Shown: piece by piece, positions 9,610 through 19,321 of the stretch
How the letters are laid out: each line of letters opens with the position of its first letter
Numbering within the stretch: position 1 is the stretch's first letter
From: Pseudanabaena mucicola FACHB-723
GTDB lineage: Bacteria; Cyanobacteriota; Cyanobacteriia; Pseudanabaenales; Pseudanabaenaceae
Length of the DNA stretch: 64,000 nucleotides
NCBI RefSeq assembly: GCF_014696385.1
Contig: NZ_JACJQB010000002.1
Coordinates: forward strand, 186,001-250,000
Reading direction: 5' to 3'
Translations under genes and position numbers: made by a program
Notes under the pieces: generated by a model
What the model saw: the letters and a program-made list of their open reading frames with translations, nothing else
The model's database searches: none
Told to the model about the DNA's origin: nothing

Positions 9610-12579
9610 ATGCCTATATCTACAGATACTTTAACGGCAGATCAGATCGGTTCAGCCATGATTGCGAATCCATTGCTGGCAAACAGGGACACACCAGTAA
9701 TTACCGCAATTACACTAATGAGAGATGCACGTCAGCAGGGAGGATCTGACGCTGCCAGAGCTAGCTGCGTACTAGTGCTAGAGTCCAACCAAGTTGTGGG
9801 CATTTTTACGGAAGCAGATGTGGTGAGAATGATTGCTCAAAGGCAATCCCCAGAAAACATGACAATGGATGCAGTGATGACCAAGCCTGTCATCACCACA
9901 AGGGCATCAGCATTTACAGACCTATCGACCATAATCCATCTGCTGCAACACCATCGCATTCTGCATTTACCTGTTGTGGATGCTCAAGACCAACTCATCG
10001 GGTTAGTCACAGCCGCTAGCCTGTGGGAATCGATCGGCATTAAGACAAAGTTGCTAAATGAACATCAAACAATCCTGCAAGGATTACAGGAAAATGAACA
10101 TGATTTGCAGGTACAGCGTGAATTTAACCAATTAATTGCCGAAATTACCAGCCGATTTGTCGATTTACATCCCGAACATCTAGATGCAGAAATTCAATCT
10201 ACGCTACGGTTGATCGGGGAAACTACCCAAGTCGATACCTGTTATATATTCCAGTACGACATAGAAAAACAGACTTCGAGCATGACCCATGAATGGGTGA
10301 AGGAGGGCTGCCAGTCGCAAATTGCGATCGCACAGGAAATCGACTGCTGGCGATTATTTCCTTGGAGCAGTAACCTGCTAGACCAATGCGAAGTAGTATA
10401 TATCCCGAACATTGCCGACCTCCCGCCCGAAGCCGCCATCGATCAAGCAAATTGGCGACAGGCAAATATCGCGGCTATTTTGCTAGTCTCCCTCACCCAA
10501 AAGTCGGGCATGATCGGCGCAATTGGCTTTGCCTCCTTTAGTCAACCAATCGTGTGGCGAGAAGACACGATTCGGCTCTTGCAAGTGATGGGACAGGCAA
10601 TCACGAATATGCAGGAGCGCATCCAGAATGAGCAGAAGTTAATCGAAAGTGAGGAGAGATTGCGTCTAGCGCTGATCTCGGCAAATCAAGGCATGTATGA
10701 CCTGAATATCCAGACAGGTATTGCGATCGTTAATTCCGAATATGCCCTGATGCTAGGGTATGATCCTGCCACCTTTGTCGAAACTAATGCAAAATGGATT
10801 GAACGTCTGCATCCAGATGATCGAGAACATGTTGCTCAAATCTATCGTGACTATGTAGCAGGTATATTGCCAGACTATAAAGTGGAATTTCGGCAACAGA
10901 CTACCACAGGTGAATGGAAGTGGATTCTGTCAATTGGGAAGATCTTGGCTTGGGATGAGATGGGGAATCCGTTGCGGATGTTGGGAACGCATATGGATAT
11001 CAGCGATCGCAAAAAGGCGGAAGCTGAGCGTTTATTAGCCAAACAAGTCCAGCAAGAACTGAATTTGTTAGAAAACATCCTTGATGTCGTCTTGGCGGGA
11101 TATTGGGATTGGGATTTGCAAACCAATCAGGAATATTTGAGTACAGGCTTTAAGCGCATGTTTGGCTATGCTGAGCATGAATTAGCTGACTCGCCCGAAA
11201 CATGGCAAAGATTAATTTTTGCAGAGGATTTGCCGTCGGTTTTAGAATGCTTTGAGCGGCATGTGCAGAGCCATGGCGAAATTCCCTATTACAATGAAGT
11301 GCGCTATCACCATAAAGATGGCTCTACCGTCTGGGTAAACTGCTCTGGCAAGATCATCGAATGGGATCAAGATGATAAGCCTGTACGCATGATTGGCTGT
11401 CATATCGACATTACCAAACAAAAACAAGCGGAAATAGAACTATTAAATCTATCCGATCGCCTGACCTTGGCTGTGAAATCGGGAAATATTGCAATTTGGG
11501 ATTGGAATGTGACTGATAACACCCTGATTTGTAATGACCGTATGTATGAACTATATGGCATTGTCAGAACTCAGCTTTTCAGTGTTTATGATACTTGGGT
11601 AAGCAGAATCCATCAAGACGATCAACCTATTGTGGAAGCCGCAATTCAAGAAGCATTGGCAGGCAGGAAAGACTACGATTCTGAGTTTAGGGTTATGCTT
11701 GATGATGGTTCTATTCGCTATGTCAAAGCTTATTCCCTAGTGCGGCGCAATGCTGTTGGGGAAGCAATTCGCATGATTGGTATGAATATTGATATTAGCG
11801 ATCGCAAACAGTCCGAAGCTCAACTACTCCAAACCACAGCCCAACTTGCCGCCTCTAATCGCGAGCTAGAAGCCTTTGCCTATTCCGTTTCCCATGACTT
11901 GCGATCGCCATTACGAGCCATTGATGGATTTAGTCAAGCCCTTCTCGAAGACTATGGAAATAAGTTGGATGCAGAGGGCAAAATCTATTTCGATCGCATT
12001 CGGCACAATGTTGAGCGCATGGGAAACCTGATTGATGATTTGTTGCGCCTATCGCGTCTATCTCGTTCAGAAATGCGCTATAGCCAAGTCAACCTCAGTC
12101 TGTTGGTGCAAGAACAAATTGAAGAATTGCAAATGGCAGAACCAGAGCGACGGGTAGAAATTGCGATCGCATCCGATGTGTACGTCTCCGCCGATATCAG
12201 TCTGATGCGCGTTGTAGTCAATAACTTGATTCAAAATGCATGGAAATTTACGAGCCACCATACCACTGCTCGCATTGAATTTGGCATTGCCACCAATGAC
12301 AAACAACAAGAATATCAACAAGAGCAACCGATCTACTTTGTCCGCGATGATGGCGCAGGCTTTGACATGAAATATGCCGACATGCTATTTGGCGTGTTTC
12401 AGCGCTTGCACAACACCAATGAATTTGCTGGCACAGGCATTGGACTCGCCACTGTCCAACGGGTCATTCATCGGCATGGTGGGCAAGTCTGGGCAGAAGC
12501 CGCCGTCGAACAAGGCGCAACCATCTATTTCACAGTGCCGCAGACCTTAGCAAATACTTCTAATCTCAAAGGAGCTTAA
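9610..12579 (+). CDS. CBS-GAF-PAS3 sensor histidine kinase
   Basis: A 989-residue soluble sensor kinase. Domains in order: a CBS pair (about 10-143), GAF (about 170-340), three PAS/PAC repeats (about 345-470, 485-608, 615-738), a phytochrome-type HisKA (YSVSHDLRSPLRAIDGF, H762) and HATPase (about 860-977; N-box NNLIQNAWKF, G-box GTGIGLATVQ). CBS pairs usually bind adenine nucleotides, so energy state may be one input. The GAF domain lacks the Cys-His motif of bilin-binding domains. The next gene, 4 bp downstream, encodes an Rcp1-like regulator and is its likely partner. The CBS part resembles that of the 22940 kinase. Confidence 0.92.
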   Translation: MPISTDTLTADQIGSAMIANPLLANRDTPVITAITLMRDARQQGGSDAARASCVLVLESNQVVGIFTEADVVRMIAQRQSPENMTMDAVMTKPVITTRASAFTDLSTIIHLLQHHRILHLPVVDAQDQLIGLVTAASLWESIGIKTKLLNEHQTILQGLQENEHDLQVQREFNQLIAEITSRFVDLHPEHLDAEIQSTLRLIGETTQVDTCYIFQYDIEKQTSSMTHEWVKEGCQSQIAIAQEIDCWRLFPWSSNLLDQCEVVYIPNIADLPPEAAIDQANWRQANIAAILLVSLTQKSGMIGAIGFASFSQPIVWREDTIRLLQVMGQAITNMQERIQNEQKLIESEERLRLALISANQGMYDLNIQTGIAIVNSEYALMLGYDPATFVETNAKWIERLHPDDREHVAQIYRDYVAGILPDYKVEFRQQTTTGEWKWILSIGKILAWDEMGNPLRMLGTHMDISDRKKAEAERLLAKQVQQELNLLENILDVVLAGYWDWDLQTNQEYLSTGFKRMFGYAEHELADSPETWQRLIFAEDLPSVLECFERHVQSHGEIPYYNEVRYHHKDGSTVWVNCSGKIIEWDQDDKPVRMIGCHIDITKQKQAEIELLNLSDRLTLAVKSGNIAIWDWNVTDNTLICNDRMYELYGIVRTQLFSVYDTWVSRIHQDDQPIVEAAIQEALAGRKDYDSEFRVMLDDGSIRYVKAYSLVRRNAVGEAIRMIGMNIDISDRKQSEAQLLQTTAQLAASNRELEAFAYSVSHDLRSPLRAIDGFSQALLEDYGNKLDAEGKIYFDRIRHNVERMGNLIDDLLRLSRLSRSEMRYSQVNLSLLVQEQIEELQMAEPERRVEIAIASDVYVSADISLMRVVVNNLIQNAWKFTSHHTTARIEFGIATNDKQQEYQQEQPIYFVRDDGAGFDMKYADMLFGVFQRLHNTNEFAGTGIGLATVQRVIHRHGGQVWAEAAVEQGATIYFTVPQTLANTSNLKGA

Positions 12580-12583
12580 ACCC

Positions 12584-13018
12584 ATGACCATTCCACCAAT
12601 TATCCTTGTCGAAGATAATCCCGATGATGAAAGATTGACTCTGCGAGCTTTGCAGCGCGGCAACATTGCCAATAAAATTCTGGTGGCGCGGAATGGCGAA
12701 GAAGCATTAACGCTCATCTTTAACAGCAATCCCTTACCCAGTGTTGTTTTACTAGATCTCAAGCTGCCAAAAATCAGTGGACTAGAAGTATTACGTCAGA
12801 TCCGTGCTAACGAACGCACTAGTCTTCTGCCCGTTGTCGTGCTGACCTCCTCTAGCGAAGAACAGGACATCCTCGATAGTTATAACTTGAGAGCCAATAG
12901 TTATGTCCGCAAGCCCGTCGGCATCGAAAAATTTACAGAAGCTGTCCGCCAACTCGGTCTGTATTGGGCTGTTATTAATGAAGTAATTTCCCACGAAATC
13001 CCAGAATCATCTCTGTGA
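12584..13018 (+). CDS. Single-domain response regulator, Rcp1-like
   Basis: A 144-residue stand-alone receiver domain with the acidic pocket ILVEDNPDDERL near residue 6, a phospho-acceptor Asp in VVLLDLKLP near residue 50, a Thr in VVVLTSSS near residue 86, and the Lys in YVRKPVG near residue 107. This form (EDNPDD start, RKP near the end) is that of Rcp1, the partner of cyanobacterial phytochrome kinases. It has no output domain. It starts 4 bp after the upstream kinase gene, and its stop is 10 bp before the next kinase, so all three should be co-transcribed. Confidence 0.93.
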   Translation: MTIPPIILVEDNPDDERLTLRALQRGNIANKILVARNGEEALTLIFNSNPLPSVVLLDLKLPKISGLEVLRQIRANERTSLLPVVVLTSSSEEQDILDSYNLRANSYVRKPVGIEKFTEAVRQLGLYWAVINEVISHEIPESSL

Positions 13019-13028
13019 ATGAGCAATT

Positions 13029-15494
13029 ATGAATGAGCAATTAAGTGCATTAGATACTAATTCAGACAACCAGATCAAGATTTTAAGCATTGAAGATTCT
13101 GAAGATGATGCTTTGTTGGTACTTCGCGAACTGCGACAGTCGGGGATGCAAATCCTTTGGGAACGGGTGGAAGGCTCAGAGGATTTGCAGGCAGCCCTAA
13201 ATAGACAAACTTGGGATGTGGTAATTTCCGATTATCATCTACCACATTTTAATGCTCCTGCGGCGCTCAAAGTCGTGCAAGCACACGATCCAATGCTACC
13301 TTTTGTGGTGGTTTCTGGCACAATCGGAGAGACGGCAGCAGTGAAATTGATGAAGGCTGGCGCTAATGATTATGTGGCGAAAGCAAATTTGACAAGATTG
13401 CCTGAAGTTATTCGGCGGGAAGTACGTGAGGCAAAGATCCGATTGGAACGGCAACAAGCTCAAATAGAACTAAATCTAGTTAAGGAAAGGCTACAACTTG
13501 CGATTGCAGGTTCGGGAATAGGGCTATGGGACTGGGAAGTACAAACTGGGGGCTTGATGGTAAATGAGCAATGGGCAACCATGATTGGCTATCACCCTGC
13601 TGAGTTAGAGCCAATTAATTTTGACACTTGGCAAAGCCATGTCCATCCAGAGGATTTAATCAAGGCTACGGCAGCACTAGAAACGCATTTTCGCCAAGAA
13701 ATAGATAACTATGAATGTGAATTGCGAATGCTCCATAAATCGGGGAACTGGATTTGGATATTTTGCCAAGGGCGGGTAATTGAACGAAGCGAAAGCGGCA
13801 AACCATTACGAATGCTCGGTACAAATTTGAATATTAACGATCGCAAGCAAGCAAACCAAGCCCTAGAACAACTCAATCATGAGTTAGAAACCAGAGTAGA
13901 ACAGCGCACCAAGGAATTACAAACTAGTGAAGAACGTACTCGTGCGACATTGCTTGCCTTGCCAGATCTCGTCTTTCGGGTCGATTGCCAAGGTACTTAC
14001 CTCGACTTTTTAGCATCACCCCAAGGTCTAAATCTAGTCGATCCCCAACAAGTAATCGGCAAACGCATGTATGAGGTAGTCATTGAGGGGACTGAAAAAG
14101 AATATATAAATCGCAAATATGAGGCACTTCACAGAGCCATCACCACCCAAACCGTCCAAATTTATGAGCATCAAATCCAATTAGGCGATCGCATTCATTA
14201 TGAAGAGGTGCGGGTGTCGCCCTGTGGCAATGATGAAGCTGTCTTTTTCATTCGCGACATTAGCGGTCGTAAACAGGCCGAAGTCCAGCTTCAACAAACC
14301 TACCAAGAACTAGCCCAAGCCACTCGCCTCAAGGATGAATTTCTTGCCAATATGAGCCATGAACTCCGCACCCCTCTAAATGCAATTTTGGGCATGACCG
14401 AAGGGCTCCAAGAGCAAGTATTTGGCACAATTTGCGATCGGCAACTCAAAGCATTACAAAACATCGAGTCAAGCGGCAGCCATCTATTATCGCTAATCAA
14501 CGATATTCTCGATGTTGCCAAAATCTCCGCAGGGAGAGTTGAACTAGAGTACAGCAGCACTTCACTACAAGTTCTCTGCAAACTGCCCCTCACCCTCGCC
14601 AAACAACAGGCTAGCCAGAAAAATATTCATATCCATACGCAAATTCCCCATAATCTGCCTGACCTAAACATCGATGAACGCCGCATCCGTCAAGTATTGA
14701 TTAATCTTCTAAATAATGCCGTCAAATTCACTCCCGAAGGCGGACACATCACCCTTGCTATCACGCAAGTGACCCATTTAAAAACAGAAAAATCTACACA
14801 GGAATATGTCCGTATTAGCATCACTGATACAGGCATTGGTATTTCCCCAGAAAATCTCACCAAGCTATTTCAGCCCTTCAGCCAAATTGATAGCGCCCTC
14901 AACCGTAAATATCAAGGCACAGGCTTAGGACTTGCTCTAGTCAAAAGTTTAGTAGAAATGCACGGTGGCATGGTTAGCGTCACTAGCGAGTTAGGCGTAG
15001 GTAGCTGCTTCTCGATTATGCTGCCCTGCACGGAAATATCCAGTCCATCGGCAATTCTCAATCCATCTGAGCTAAATCCCAATTATCTTGATCCCTCCAC
15101 TAGCTCTCCCGATGCTTTAATATCACCGCTCATTTTATTAGTCGAAGACAATGAGTCTAATATCATCACTTTTTCGAGTTATTTGACCGCCAAGGGCTAT
15201 CATCTCATCACAGCCAATAATGGTCTAGATGCGATCGCAATTATCCAAACCGAACATCCCGACTTAATTTTGATGGACATTCAAATGCCCCATATGGATG
15301 GCATCGAAGCAATGCAACTTATTCGCCAAAACCCCCAATTTACTGACACCCCAATTATTGCGATTACGGGTTTAGCGATGGCAGGCGATCGCGAGCGCTG
15401 TATCGCCGCAGGAGCAAACGATTATCTAACTAAGCCAGTAAAATTAAAAGAATTAGTCACGACGATTCAAAAATTTTTATCATGCAATAAATAG
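13029..15494 (+). CDS. Hybrid kinase REC-PAS-PAS-HisKA-HATPase-REC
   Basis: An 821-residue soluble hybrid kinase. It has an N-terminal receiver (about 15-135, acceptor D68 in VVISDYHLPH), a PAS/PAC domain (about 150-275), a coiled coil (about 275-305), a second PAS (about 305-420), HisKA (FLANMSHELRTPLNAI, H444), HATPase with RRIRQVLINLLNNAVKFTP and GTGLGLALVK, and a C-terminal receiver (LILMDIQMPHMDG; YLTKPVKLKEL). Being bounded by receivers at both ends, it can in principle both accept and pass on phosphate. The kinase cassette is closely shared with the proteins at 16865 and 22940. It is the last gene of its unit. Confidence 0.93.
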   Translation: MNEQLSALDTNSDNQIKILSIEDSEDDALLVLRELRQSGMQILWERVEGSEDLQAALNRQTWDVVISDYHLPHFNAPAALKVVQAHDPMLPFVVVSGTIGETAAVKLMKAGANDYVAKANLTRLPEVIRREVREAKIRLERQQAQIELNLVKERLQLAIAGSGIGLWDWEVQTGGLMVNEQWATMIGYHPAELEPINFDTWQSHVHPEDLIKATAALETHFRQEIDNYECELRMLHKSGNWIWIFCQGRVIERSESGKPLRMLGTNLNINDRKQANQALEQLNHELETRVEQRTKELQTSEERTRATLLALPDLVFRVDCQGTYLDFLASPQGLNLVDPQQVIGKRMYEVVIEGTEKEYINRKYEALHRAITTQTVQIYEHQIQLGDRIHYEEVRVSPCGNDEAVFFIRDISGRKQAEVQLQQTYQELAQATRLKDEFLANMSHELRTPLNAILGMTEGLQEQVFGTICDRQLKALQNIESSGSHLLSLINDILDVAKISAGRVELEYSSTSLQVLCKLPLTLAKQQASQKNIHIHTQIPHNLPDLNIDERRIRQVLINLLNNAVKFTPEGGHITLAITQVTHLKTEKSTQEYVRISITDTGIGISPENLTKLFQPFSQIDSALNRKYQGTGLGLALVKSLVEMHGGMVSVTSELGVGSCFSIMLPCTEISSPSAILNPSELNPNYLDPSTSSPDALISPLILLVEDNESNIITFSSYLTAKGYHLITANNGLDAIAIIQTEHPDLILMDIQMPHMDGIEAMQLIRQNPQFTDTPIIAITGLAMAGDRERCIAAGANDYLTKPVKLKELVTTIQKFLSCNK

Positions 15495-15866
15495 ATTCTA
15501 CATAACTCGATTAACTAAACTATAAAATTCTAGTATGATGCTTATATTAGAGATATTGGTTAGTCCCGTAATCTAAACTAAAACCATGGGGGAATTAGTT
15601 ATATTTACCTAAACTACTCAAAGTCAATTGATTTTCTCCCTTAAAATTTAGCCGCTAGAGTTTGCTTGCACGGGGGGAATCCTCAAGCTAACTTTTTTCT
15701 TTGATTTTTTTCATTTTTGCAATTTAATTTTAATTCAAGGTTTTTCAATCGCAAAAAACTCATTTTAAGCATCAATGATTAGAGAATGTCCTGTATATTT
15801 TCCTAGCAATCCTAACAATTTGAGCTAGATCTTATCAATAATTAATTTAACAATCTTCTAAAATCT
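15495..15866. other. 372-bp non-coding leader before the binding-protein gene
   Basis: No convincing reading frame. The DNA is AT-rich. A short stem GCTTG/CAAGC around 15664-15690, with the loop CACGGGGGGAATCCT, is followed by a run of T residues, which looks like a terminator or attenuator upstream of the 15867 gene. No known riboswitch consensus, including the TPP (thi-box) one, was recognised by eye. Confidence 0.4.
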
Positions 15867-16868
15867 ATGAAATCAAAATTTATTAAAGGATTACTCCTTT
15901 CACTATGTGTAGTTGTAACTGCGATCGCAATTAAAGCCTGTAGTAACCCTGCTCAAAATCTCCAAACTTTTAAAGTAGGAATTAACAGTTGGCCGGGCTA
16001 TCAAATCGCCCTCTATGCCAAAGAAGCAGGACTATTTAGCAAACGGGGCTTAGATGTTGAATTCATCCGTTTTAACAATCAGCAAGACAATATTCGCGCC
16101 ACCATGCGTGGTTCCCAAGATGCCAGCTTTACCCCACTATCGGAAGTAATGCAAGTAGATGCAAACCAAGAAAATCCTGTCATTATTATGGTTTGTGATA
16201 TCTCGGCAGGTTCTGATGGCATTGCCGCCGCCCCTGACATCAAATCCGTCAAAGACTTAAAAGGCAAGAAGGTCAGCGCCAAACTCAGCACGGTTTCCCA
16301 TTTGGTTCTCTTAGAAGCTCTCAAAGCCAATCAACTCAAACCAAAAGACGTAGAAATTGTTGATGTCGCCAACGAGCGCGGTGCAGCCATGCTCAAAGAT
16401 GGCAAAATCAGTGCCTCCGTCCTATGGGAACCTCTCATGTCCAATGCCGCTAAAGCCGCTAAAGGCAAAGTAATTCATACCACCGCCGATGTTGATAGTG
16501 TCGTCATCGATTCTTTAGCAACTCGTTCCAGCGTACTCACCAATCAAGAAGATATACTAGTTAAGTTTATTGAGGCATGGTTCGAGACTATTCAAGCCGT
16601 AGAAACAAAACCAAAGGAAGTTTTCGCCTCCGTCGCTAAGCAACTGAATATGCCCATTGAAGTATTTGAAGAAGACTATAAAGGGCTAAAAAAAGGAGAT
16701 CTTGCCATGAATCAACGCATGTTTGCAGGTGGGCGTTTATTAGAAGCATCAAAGCAAACCAGAGAACTATTAATTACCGATCCTCGTCATGGACGTAAAG
16801 TACGAGACAATGTGGATATTGTTAATGCTTCTCCGATCACCAAAGCAACTAAAAATTGGCAATCATGA
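15867..16868 (+). CDS. NMT1/SsuA-type ABC substrate-binding lipoprotein
   Basis: A 333-residue periplasmic binding protein. The N-terminus is a lipoprotein-type signal peptide ending near IAIKACSN, with the acylated cysteine predicted at residue 25. The mature part fits the NMT1/THI5-like/SsuA family, which binds sulfonates, taurine, nitrate or pyrimidine precursors: KVGINSWPGYQIALYAKEAGLFSKRGLDVE near residues 37-66, then TPLSEVM near 89 and SVKDLKGKKVSAKLST near 131. No permease or ATPase gene is adjacent. Its TGA stop overlaps the ATG of the following membrane kinase, so the protein is more likely a ligand-sensing partner of that kinase than part of a transporter. The ligand is unknown. 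Confidence 0.88.
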   Translation: MKSKFIKGLLLSLCVVVTAIAIKACSNPAQNLQTFKVGINSWPGYQIALYAKEAGLFSKRGLDVEFIRFNNQQDNIRATMRGSQDASFTPLSEVMQVDANQENPVIIMVCDISAGSDGIAAAPDIKSVKDLKGKKVSAKLSTVSHLVLLEALKANQLKPKDVEIVDVANERGAAMLKDGKISASVLWEPLMSNAAKAAKGKVIHTTADVDSVVIDSLATRSSVLTNQEDILVKFIEAWFETIQAVETKPKEVFASVAKQLNMPIEVFEEDYKGLKKGDLAMNQRMFAGGRLLEASKQTRELLITDPRHGRKVRDNVDIVNASPITKATKNWQS

Positions 16869-19309
16869 ATGCACAAATGAAACTACCTAAATATCAACTA
16901 GCTCATCAACTATTAGGTGGATTTGCAGTTTCACTGCTTGCTGTTGGTGTAGTTTCTTTGTCCATCACCTACACCACTCTCCGCCAAAATTTACAACACC
17001 AAATTCAGCAACGGGCTAGGGGAATTACACAGGGGCTAGAATTTGCCACCGAAGGTTTAATCGAAGATAAAGAGGTGTTCCTGCTAGAGCGGATTGTCCA
17101 AAACTACGCCACCTTACCCACCGTTATCGAGATATCGATTGTCTCACCTGATGGGAATTTACTTGCCCATAGTCGGACTATGGATATCAAAGAAACCAAT
17201 ACTAAATACGCATCTTTACACCCCGAACTTGCCTCATTTGCTCAGCAAGCTTCCCAAAGCGGCATCGAGAAAAATATCCAGACCGTTATCAAAGGTAAGC
17301 ACGTGGTGGTGCAGATCTTACCCTTCAGCAGCACCCTATTTCAAAAAGATAATACTGAATTTGCCAACAACCAAGGTAACGGCATTGTCATCGCCATTAT
17401 GAATTTGCAGGAAATGGAAGAGGAAGCTCTCCAGAATACGAGCTATGCAATCTATCTGATGATCTTTAGCCTTGGGCTAATGCTTGCATTTATGGCTTGG
17501 TTATTACGGAAATTAGTGCTTAGTCCACTCACCAAGATGACCCTTGCTGTATCTAATAGCCAGAAGCAAGGCAATTTGACCTTACCTGCCATGCCCAATA
17601 ACGAAATTGGATTTTTAGGGGATACCTTTGCTTCTGTATTTGAGCAACTCAAAACCTATAAACAAAGGGAAATGGATATAGTCGAGAAAAAATATGCCGA
17701 GGTGGCACAGCGCTATGAACTAGCAACCCGTGCCGCCAAAGTCTGGGTGTGGGACTGGGATATCACAACCGACTACTTTGTAATGGATTCTGTAGTTAGA
17801 GAATGGCTAGGCTATACCCAGAGTGCATTGCCAGTTAATCTTGCCAGTTGGCTCAATTACATCTACACCGAAGATCGCAGCTTATTTCTCAAAAATCTCC
17901 AGAACCATTTAGACGGCAATAGCCCCGAATTTAACTGTGAGCATCGCCTCATGGATGTGGATGGCAATCTGCAATGGTTCTTGTCCCGTGGGCAAGCATT
18001 TACAGGTGCAGACAACAAAGCAATCAGAGCCATTGGCACAATTACCGATATCAACGATATTAAGCACTACGAAGCTCAACTCCAACAAACCAATCAGGAA
18101 CTTGCCAGAGCTACCCGTCTCAAGGATGAGTTTCTGGCAAATATGAGCCACGAGTTACGGACTCCTCTCAATGCCATTTTAGGTATGACCGAAGGCTTGC
18201 AAGATCAGGTATTCGGTACAGTCAGCACTGCCCAGATCGAATCATTACGGGTTATTGAGCGTAGTAGTTCGCACTTGCTCTCCTTGATTAATGACATCCT
18301 TGATGTTGCCAAAATTGAATCAGGTCAGCTAGAACTCGATTACAGCTCTACAAATGTCGCCCTACTTTGTCAATCCAGCTTAGCCTTTGTCAAACAACAA
18401 GCCCTCAGCAAAAGCATTCAACTAGAAGTCAAAATTCCTCGCTATATTCCCGAATTGCAGGTGGATGAAAGACGGATTCGCCAAGTGTTGATCAACCTAC
18501 TCAACAATGCTGTCAAATTCACGCCTCAAGGTGGACGCATTACCCTCGAAGTCCGACTCCAAGACTCTATAAGTCTTGACAATTCCACCTCAGCCCCCCA
18601 CGACAAATTGGCGATCACCTTACCCCAAAAGTATCTATGTATTGATATCACCGACACAGGCATCGGTATTGCACCCGAAAATATCAATCGTCTATTTCAG
18701 CCCTTTATGCAAATCGACAGCGCCCTGAACCGTCAATATGAAGGAACGGGACTAGGGCTAGCCCTTGTCAAACGGCTTGTCGAAGTACATGGCGGCAAGG
18801 TTAGTCTCCGCAGCCAAGAAGGGGTCGGCAGTTGTTTTACCATCGCACTCCCCTGTAATAATTCCTATCAAGAAGAAAATAACCCCATATTTATCAGCAC
18901 CCAAGACGTACATACTGCCTCAACCGATGACACTCCCGAGGCAATGCCCTTAATTTTATTAGCTGAAGACAATGATGCTAATGTCGTCACTATATCCAGC
19001 TATCTCAAGGCAAAGGGCTATCGCATGGTTTTGGCACAAAATGGGAGAGATGCGATCGCAATGGCAAAAGCCGAGCAGCCCGATTTAATCTTGATGGACG
19101 TACAAATGCCGATTATTGACGGTTTAGAGGCAACTAGACAAATTCGACAGATTCCTGCTTTAGTTAACGTTCCGATAGTTGCCCTGACGGCTCTGGCGAT
19201 GACTGGCGATCGTGAGCGCTGCATCGCCGCAGGTGCGAATGAATATCTCTCGAAACCTGTTAAGCTAAAGCAACTGGTGAAAACTATCCATCAACTTTTA
19301 GCGACTTAA
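16865..19309 (+). CDS. Membrane hybrid kinase coupled to the binding protein
   Basis: An 814-residue membrane-bound hybrid kinase. It has a transmembrane helix at about 17-39, a periplasmic domain of about 150 residues (40-193), a second helix at about 194-216, a HAMP-like linker (217-268), PAS (about 285-400), HisKA (FLANMSHELRTPLNAI, H429), HATPase and a C-terminal receiver (LILMDVQMPIIDG; YLSKPVKLKQL). The ATG at 16865 overlaps the upstream stop (ATGA); a TTG at 16856 is less likely. The periplasmic domain is the natural docking site for the lipoprotein encoded just upstream. The next kinase gene starts 12 bp downstream. Confidence 0.92.
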   Translation: MNAQMKLPKYQLAHQLLGGFAVSLLAVGVVSLSITYTTLRQNLQHQIQQRARGITQGLEFATEGLIEDKEVFLLERIVQNYATLPTVIEISIVSPDGNLLAHSRTMDIKETNTKYASLHPELASFAQQASQSGIEKNIQTVIKGKHVVVQILPFSSTLFQKDNTEFANNQGNGIVIAIMNLQEMEEEALQNTSYAIYLMIFSLGLMLAFMAWLLRKLVLSPLTKMTLAVSNSQKQGNLTLPAMPNNEIGFLGDTFASVFEQLKTYKQREMDIVEKKYAEVAQRYELATRAAKVWVWDWDITTDYFVMDSVVREWLGYTQSALPVNLASWLNYIYTEDRSLFLKNLQNHLDGNSPEFNCEHRLMDVDGNLQWFLSRGQAFTGADNKAIRAIGTITDINDIKHYEAQLQQTNQELARATRLKDEFLANMSHELRTPLNAILGMTEGLQDQVFGTVSTAQIESLRVIERSSSHLLSLINDILDVAKIESGQLELDYSSTNVALLCQSSLAFVKQQALSKSIQLEVKIPRYIPELQVDERRIRQVLINLLNNAVKFTPQGGRITLEVRLQDSISLDNSTSAPHDKLAITLPQKYLCIDITDTGIGIAPENINRLFQPFMQIDSALNRQYEGTGLGLALVKRLVEVHGGKVSLRSQEGVGSCFTIALPCNNSYQEENNPIFISTQDVHTASTDDTPEAMPLILLAEDNDANVVTISSYLKAKGYRMVLAQNGRDAIAMAKAEQPDLILMDVQMPIIDGLEATRQIRQIPALVNVPIVALTALAMTGDRERCIAAGANEYLSKPVKLKQLVKTIHQLLAT

Positions 19310-19321
19310 CCAAGATAGGCA

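Noticed and set aside
15867-16868. Assigning the binding protein to thiamine precursor uptake (THI5-like)
   Set aside because: No TPP riboswitch or thi genes nearby; the family binds several ligand classes.
18765-18953. Small frame inside the kinase gene
   Set aside because: Out-of-frame reading of the conserved HATPase region; no ribosome site.
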